Positions 31,832 to 34,788 of a DNA stretch of 34,788 nt are shown here, one piece after another. This DNA comes from Acidobacteriota bacterium (GTDB lineage Bacteria; Acidobacteriota; Polarisedimenticolia; J045): assembly GCA_003696075.1 (NCBI GenBank), contig RFHH01000080.1:1-34788 (forward strand). Reading direction: 5' to 3'. The notes beneath the pieces are model-generated. The model saw nothing but the letters and a program-made list of their open reading frames with translations, did not search any database and was not told where the DNA came from. The number at the start of each line of letters is the position of its first letter. The stretch's first letter is position 1. The position numbers and the translations under genes were made by a program.

Positions 31832-32679
31832 CGCGCCTTCTCGAAGGAGTGCCGCGGAGCCGGAAGCGCCCGGCAGTCCTCGGTATCGACGACGAACGGC
31901 GGCGGTTCGCCCTCCACCTCGCCGGGGAGGGGCCCCAGCATCCCGGCTCGCCGGAGCGCGGCCAGATCGGGCGCGCACCGCCCGTACCGCTCGCGATAGC
32001 GGCTCAGCGCCTCGTCCACCTCGCGCAGGCCGATCTCGGTCCGCAGCCGCTCGATCCAGGCGGCGGCCACCGCCTTCGTGCGCTCGTCGGGGGGGTTTTC
32101 GTACAGCTCCTCGTACTCCGCCAGCGCCGCCCGGAGGTCGCCCGCCAGTTCCAGCATGCGCGCGGCGTGGCGCTGGAGTTCCGGCGGGGCGCCGGGCCGG
32201 GCCGCCCCCAGCCTCCAGTAGCGGCGCGCTCCGATGTAGTCCTTCTGGTAGTAGCACTCCCAGCCGGCCCAGTAGGCGATCTCCCAGTTCTCGGGCATCA
32301 TCTCGATCCCCTTGTCGTACAGGCGGAGTGCGAGGTCGGGACGCCGCGCCTCGACCGACATGATCAGCGCGCCGACGAGGTAGGCCTCGAGAAACCTGGG
32401 ATCCAGTTCGGTGATGGCGCCGCGGAAGATCCGGTCGACGAACGCGTAGCGGCTGCGGTCCTCGTAGTTCGAGTAGTACTGGATGGCCCACAGGTAGAGC
32501 AGGTCGGCGAGGCTCTCCTCCTGCCCGAGGCTCATCGCCCGCAGCGCCGCACCCTTCGGCAGATAGAGCAGTCCGGCGGCGACGCGCGTCGTCCCCGCCT
32601 GCTCGAGACCGTAGCGGGCCCCGAGCGCGCCGGCCGCCAGGGCCAGCGCCAGGGCCGCGACGAGGGCCCGCCGCAGCAT
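31828..32679 (-). CDS. TPR-like membrane-anchored protein in the ABC-prepilin peptidase operon
   Basis: 283 residues. One N-terminal hydrophobic helix (residues 5-25), then [20 protein letters not shown] and [16 protein letters not shown], an opening I associate with a group of TPR-like proteins found near secretion and pilus genes. Helical repeats follow: [57 protein letters not shown] and [12 protein letters not shown], typical TPR pairs. It is probably anchored in the inner membrane with its repeats in the periplasm. The ATG overlaps the permease stop (TGATG) and its stop overlaps the pilD start (GTGA), so it is locked between transporter and peptidase. The exact function is unknown. Confidence 0.8.
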   Translation of the reverse strand: MLRRALVAALALALAAGALGARYGLEQAGTTRVAAGLLYLPKGAALRAMSLGQEESLADLLYLWAIQYYSNYEDRSRYAFVDRIFRGAITELDPRFLEAYLVGALIMSVEARRPDLALRLYDKGIEMMPENWEIAYWAGWECYYQKDYIGARRYWRLGAARPGAPPELQRHAARMLELAGDLRAALAEYEELYENPPDERTKAVAAAWIERLRTEIGLREVDEALSRYRERYGRCAPDLAALRRAGMLGPLPGEVEGEPPPFVVDTEDCRALPAPRHSFEKAR

Positions 32680-33443
32680 CAGACGAGGTCCCTCCGGCGA
32701 AACGCCGCGCAGGCGACGAGCAGCATCAGGCCCGCGTACGCGGCCTCGTGGAGGGTGGCCAGCACCAGGCGGTCGGCGGGGATGTCGAGGCCGTGCACGG
32801 CGAGCGGCCGCACGTCGCCGTACTCGAGGTCGGGAAGGACCAGGTACACGGCATGGACGGCCGCTCGCGCGGCCCCCTCTCCGAGCCGCTGTTCGAGGAG
32901 CGGCAGCGACCACAGAAGGTGGCCGACCAGCCAGGTGGCGGCGGTGAACAGTGCGGTGAAGATCGGCGTGGAGAACGACGCGAAGAAGACGGCCGCCGCG
33001 GTGACGAACACCAGCTCCACCCAGAGCATGAACACCGCGACGATCAACGCGGGGTCGAATGCACCCCTGATGGCAAGCACCGCGAACATCGCGGCCGCCA
33101 TGAGCGCGGTGTTCACCGTGATCGCCGCGGCCAGTCCCGCGAACTTGCCGAGGACGTACTCCCAGCGGGCCACCGGCAGGGCGAGGGTGGTCTGGACCGT
33201 CCGCCGTTCCATGTCGCGGAACAGCATCCCCACGCCGACGAAGAGCGTGATCATCAGGCCGAAGAGGTTGATCGCCGACAGGCCGATGTCCTTGATGATC
33301 TTCACGTCGTCCCCGACGGTGAGGAGGGACAGCACGCGGGAGAAGGCGATCAGCACGACGGCGAAGACCAGCAGCAGATAGAGGATCCGCTGGCGGATCG
33401 CCTCGGCGAGCGTCGCTCTCGCGATGGCGGCGACGCGGGTCAC
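32679..33443 (-). CDS. ABC-2-type permease
   Basis: 254 residues with six hydrophobic helices. The opening [20 protein letters not shown] and [20 protein letters not shown] with [12 protein letters not shown] are typical of ABC-2 permeases of the NosY/CcmB-like and gliding/pilus-associated type. It would form the membrane channel with the ATPase encoded before it. The GTG at 33443 overlaps the ATPase stop (GTGA), and the stop overlaps the TPR gene start. The cargo is unknown; the operon context points to an envelope assembly role rather than drug efflux. Confidence 0.87.
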   Translation of the reverse strand: MTRVAAIARATLAEAIRQRILYLLLVFAVVLIAFSRVLSLLTVGDDVKIIKDIGLSAINLFGLMITLFVGVGMLFRDMERRTVQTTLALPVARWEYVLGKFAGLAAAITVNTALMAAAMFAVLAIRGAFDPALIVAVFMLWVELVFVTAAAVFFASFSTPIFTALFTAATWLVGHLLWSLPLLEQRLGEGAARAAVHAVYLVLPDLEYGDVRPLAVHGLDIPADRLVLATLHEAAYAGLMLLVACAAFRRRDLV

Positions 33444-34387
33444 GGTTCTTCCTCCCCGCCCACCGCCCGGAGGAAGAGGTCCTCCAGCCGCTCCCGCTGG
33501 GGCACGAGCGCCTGTAGCGACGCGCCCGCGCGGTCCACGGCGGCGAGGATCTCCCCGGCGGTGGCCGAGGCCGGGAAGCGCAGCAGCCGCTCTTCCCCGC
33601 GGACGCTGATAGGCTCCGCTCCGGCGATCTCCTGGCCGCCCCGCACCTCGACCTCCCAGCCGAGGATTCGCCGGCGGCGCGAGAGGGTGCCGAGGTCGAG
33701 CAGCTCGCGCAGCCGGCCGCGGACGAGGATCGCGACGCGGTCGCACAGCATCTCCGCGTCGGAGAGCACGTGCGAGGCGAAGAGCACTGTGACCCCGTCT
33801 CTCTTGAGCCCGAGGATCAGGTCGCGAAACTCCCTCCGGCCCACCGGATCGAGCCCGCTCATCGGCTCGTCGAGGATCACCAGCCGCGGGCGTCCGGCGA
33901 GGGCCCGCGCCATCCCGGCACGCTGGACCATTCCCTTCGAGTAGCGGCGCAGTTTGCGGTCGATCGCGCCGCCCAGACCGACCCGCTCCAGCAGCTCCGG
34001 GACGAGCGACGCCCGCTCGGGCGCGGGGATTCCGTGCATCCGCGCGGCGAAGTCGACCAGCTCGCGGCCGGTCAGGTCGTCCGGAAAGTAGGGGTTCTCC
34101 GGGAGGTACCCCACGGCAGCACGCGCCGAGGGCTCGTCCGCGGGGCGGCCCATCAGCGTCACCTCGCCCCGGTCGGGGAACAGCAGTCCGAGGGCGAGCT
34201 TGATCGCCGTCGTCTTTCCCGCGCCGTTGGGACCGATCAGCCCGAGGATCTCCCCCTCGCGAACCTCGAGCTCCAACCCGTCGAGGGAGACGACCGGCCG
34301 CTGCCAGAAGTGCGTCTTGTAGCTCTTGCGGACGCCGCGGAACCGGATCGCCGCGGTCTGCCGCGCGGTGGGGGCTGGGCTCGGCAT
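33440..34387 (-). CDS. ABC transporter ATP-binding protein
   Basis: 315 residues. Walker [10 protein letters not shown] at 52-60, Q-loop position replaced in [10 protein letters not shown] (the CcmA/NosF/NatA-like form), signature [15 protein letters not shown] from 149, Walker [12 protein letters not shown] from 170 with Asp173-Glu174, and switch His206 in LFASHVLSD. The C-terminal 90 residues are the extra domain usual in exporters of this subgroup. The ATG at 34387 is chosen because the domain starts shortly after it and a candidate promoter lies at 34461-34489; the frame is open to an ATG at 34477, which would precede the predicted transcript start. First gene of a four-gene overlapping operon. 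Confidence 0.92.
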   Translation of the reverse strand: MPSPAPTARQTAAIRFRGVRKSYKTHFWQRPVVSLDGLELEVREGEILGLIGPNGAGKTTAIKLALGLLFPDRGEVTLMGRPADEPSARAAVGYLPENPYFPDDLTGRELVDFAARMHGIPAPERASLVPELLERVGLGGAIDRKLRRYSKGMVQRAGMARALAGRPRLVILDEPMSGLDPVGRREFRDLILGLKRDGVTVLFASHVLSDAEMLCDRVAILVRGRLRELLDLGTLSRRRRILGWEVEVRGGQEIAGAEPISVRGEERLLRFPASATAGEILAAVDRAGASLQALVPQRERLEDLFLRAVGGEEEP

Positions 34388-34788
34388 GGACCGTCCGACG
34401 ATCGTTCCCTTTCCCCGCTCCGTTTCGCGGGATCGGCCGGCGTGGCCCGAACGCACACGAATCGTACCGGAGGCCACCGGATTTGACGATTATGCGAGCG
34501 GGTGCCGGGTGTCAAGCGCGGCGCGCGCCGCATCGCCCCGCAGCGGTGCGAGCGGCGGGACGCCCTTCCGGCCGGCCGCCGGCGCTCCGGCCGGCGGCGA
34601 TCGATCGCGAGGAATCCGGCGTGGACGGCGATCGGCGCTTCGCCCCCGCGCCGGCCCCCGCCGCCATGCGCCCCCGGGCGCGCTCCTGCCGTTCCGCCGT
34701 GGCGCCCGCGGTCTCCGGCCGGGCGGCCCAGTCGGCAGCCCGGCGCCGGGGGGCGATCGGCGGGGTTCGCCGCAGGAAGATCCCGCAC
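34388..34788. other. Region upstream of the ABC operon, to the window edge
   Basis: 401 bp with no convincing gene. Near the ABC gene it is locally AT-richer than anything else here and holds a candidate promoter. Further out there is a GC-only inverted repeat (GCCGCCGG ... CCGGCGGC at 34575-34598, loop of eight) and Arg/Pro-rich chance frames. Confidence 0.55.
34461..34489 (-). promoter_or_regulatory. Candidate sigma70-like promoter of the ABC-TPR-pilD operon
   Basis: On the minus strand TCGTCA (34489-34484) and TACGAT (34466-34461) are separated by 17 bases, each matching four of six consensus positions. It would start transcription near 34454 and give a leader of about 65 bases before the ATG at 34387. 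Confidence 0.38.

Noticed and set aside
1-34788. tRNA, rRNA, insertion sequences, prophage or plasmid genes
   Set aside because: I read both strands for tRNA-like cloverleaf ends, transposase motifs and phage proteins and saw none; a covariance search would be needed to exclude small RNAs.

Overview
The window is very GC-rich DNA (roughly 70% or more by eye) that is densely packed with genes, with no tRNA, rRNA, insertion sequence, phage gene or CRISPR array that I can see. It comes from a diderm (Gram-negative type) bacterium: there is an outer-membrane beta-barrel protein of the DUF481 type, several lipoprotein signal peptides, periplasmic-type enzymes and a prepilin peptidase. The gene mix (stressosome module, DUF885 lipoprotein, single-chain 5-oxoprolinase, exported proteins with a Gly-rich C-terminal motif of a kind I associate with Acidobacteriota and relatives) would suit an Acidobacteriota-like or other poorly cultured lineage, but I cannot fix the phylum from the sequence.

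Layout. 1-9000: a leucine/glutamate-type dehydrogenase running off the left edge (-), a PqqB-like metallo-beta-lactamase-fold lipoprotein (+), a sodium:solute symporter with a small membrane partner (-), a DUF481 outer-membrane protein (+), a GT4 glycosyltransferase and a CtlX-like amidinotransferase (-), and an exported TIM-barrel-like protein (+). 9342-12607: a fused E1 alpha-beta 2-oxoacid dehydrogenase translationally coupled (GTGA) to an unusual FabD-like acyltransferase. 12643-18901: a DUF885 lipoprotein (-) divergent from a 1292-residue HyuA-HyuB fusion (5-oxoprolinase type, +), an intergenic tandem repeat, and an O6-alkylguanine-DNA alkyltransferase gene whose ribosome binding site lies in a perfect hairpin.

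18911-25924 is a signalling island, all on the minus strand. In transcription order it holds RsbR-type STAS, RsbS-type STAS, an RsbT kinase fused to an RsbX/SpoIIE-type PP2C phosphatase, a histidine kinase with a degenerate RsbT-like N-terminus, a REC-histidine kinase, and (after a 250 bp gap) a membrane hybrid histidine kinase with a C-terminal receiver. No sigma factor, RsbU, RsbV or RsbW is present, so the stressosome probably feeds a histidine-aspartate phosphorelay. This is the most interesting part of the window.

26034-34387: an amino-acid permease fused to two universal-stress-protein domains, coupled to a spermidine-synthase-like protein (-); a lipoprotein made of HEAT-like repeats and a cyclophilin domain (+); and a four-gene operon (-) of ABC ATPase, ABC-2 permease, TPR-like protein and prepilin peptidase, reminiscent of the PilG/H/I transporters of type IV pilus systems. 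Many genes overlap by 1-4 bases (ATGA, GTGA, TGATG), and several start regions carry a lone -10-like hexamer.
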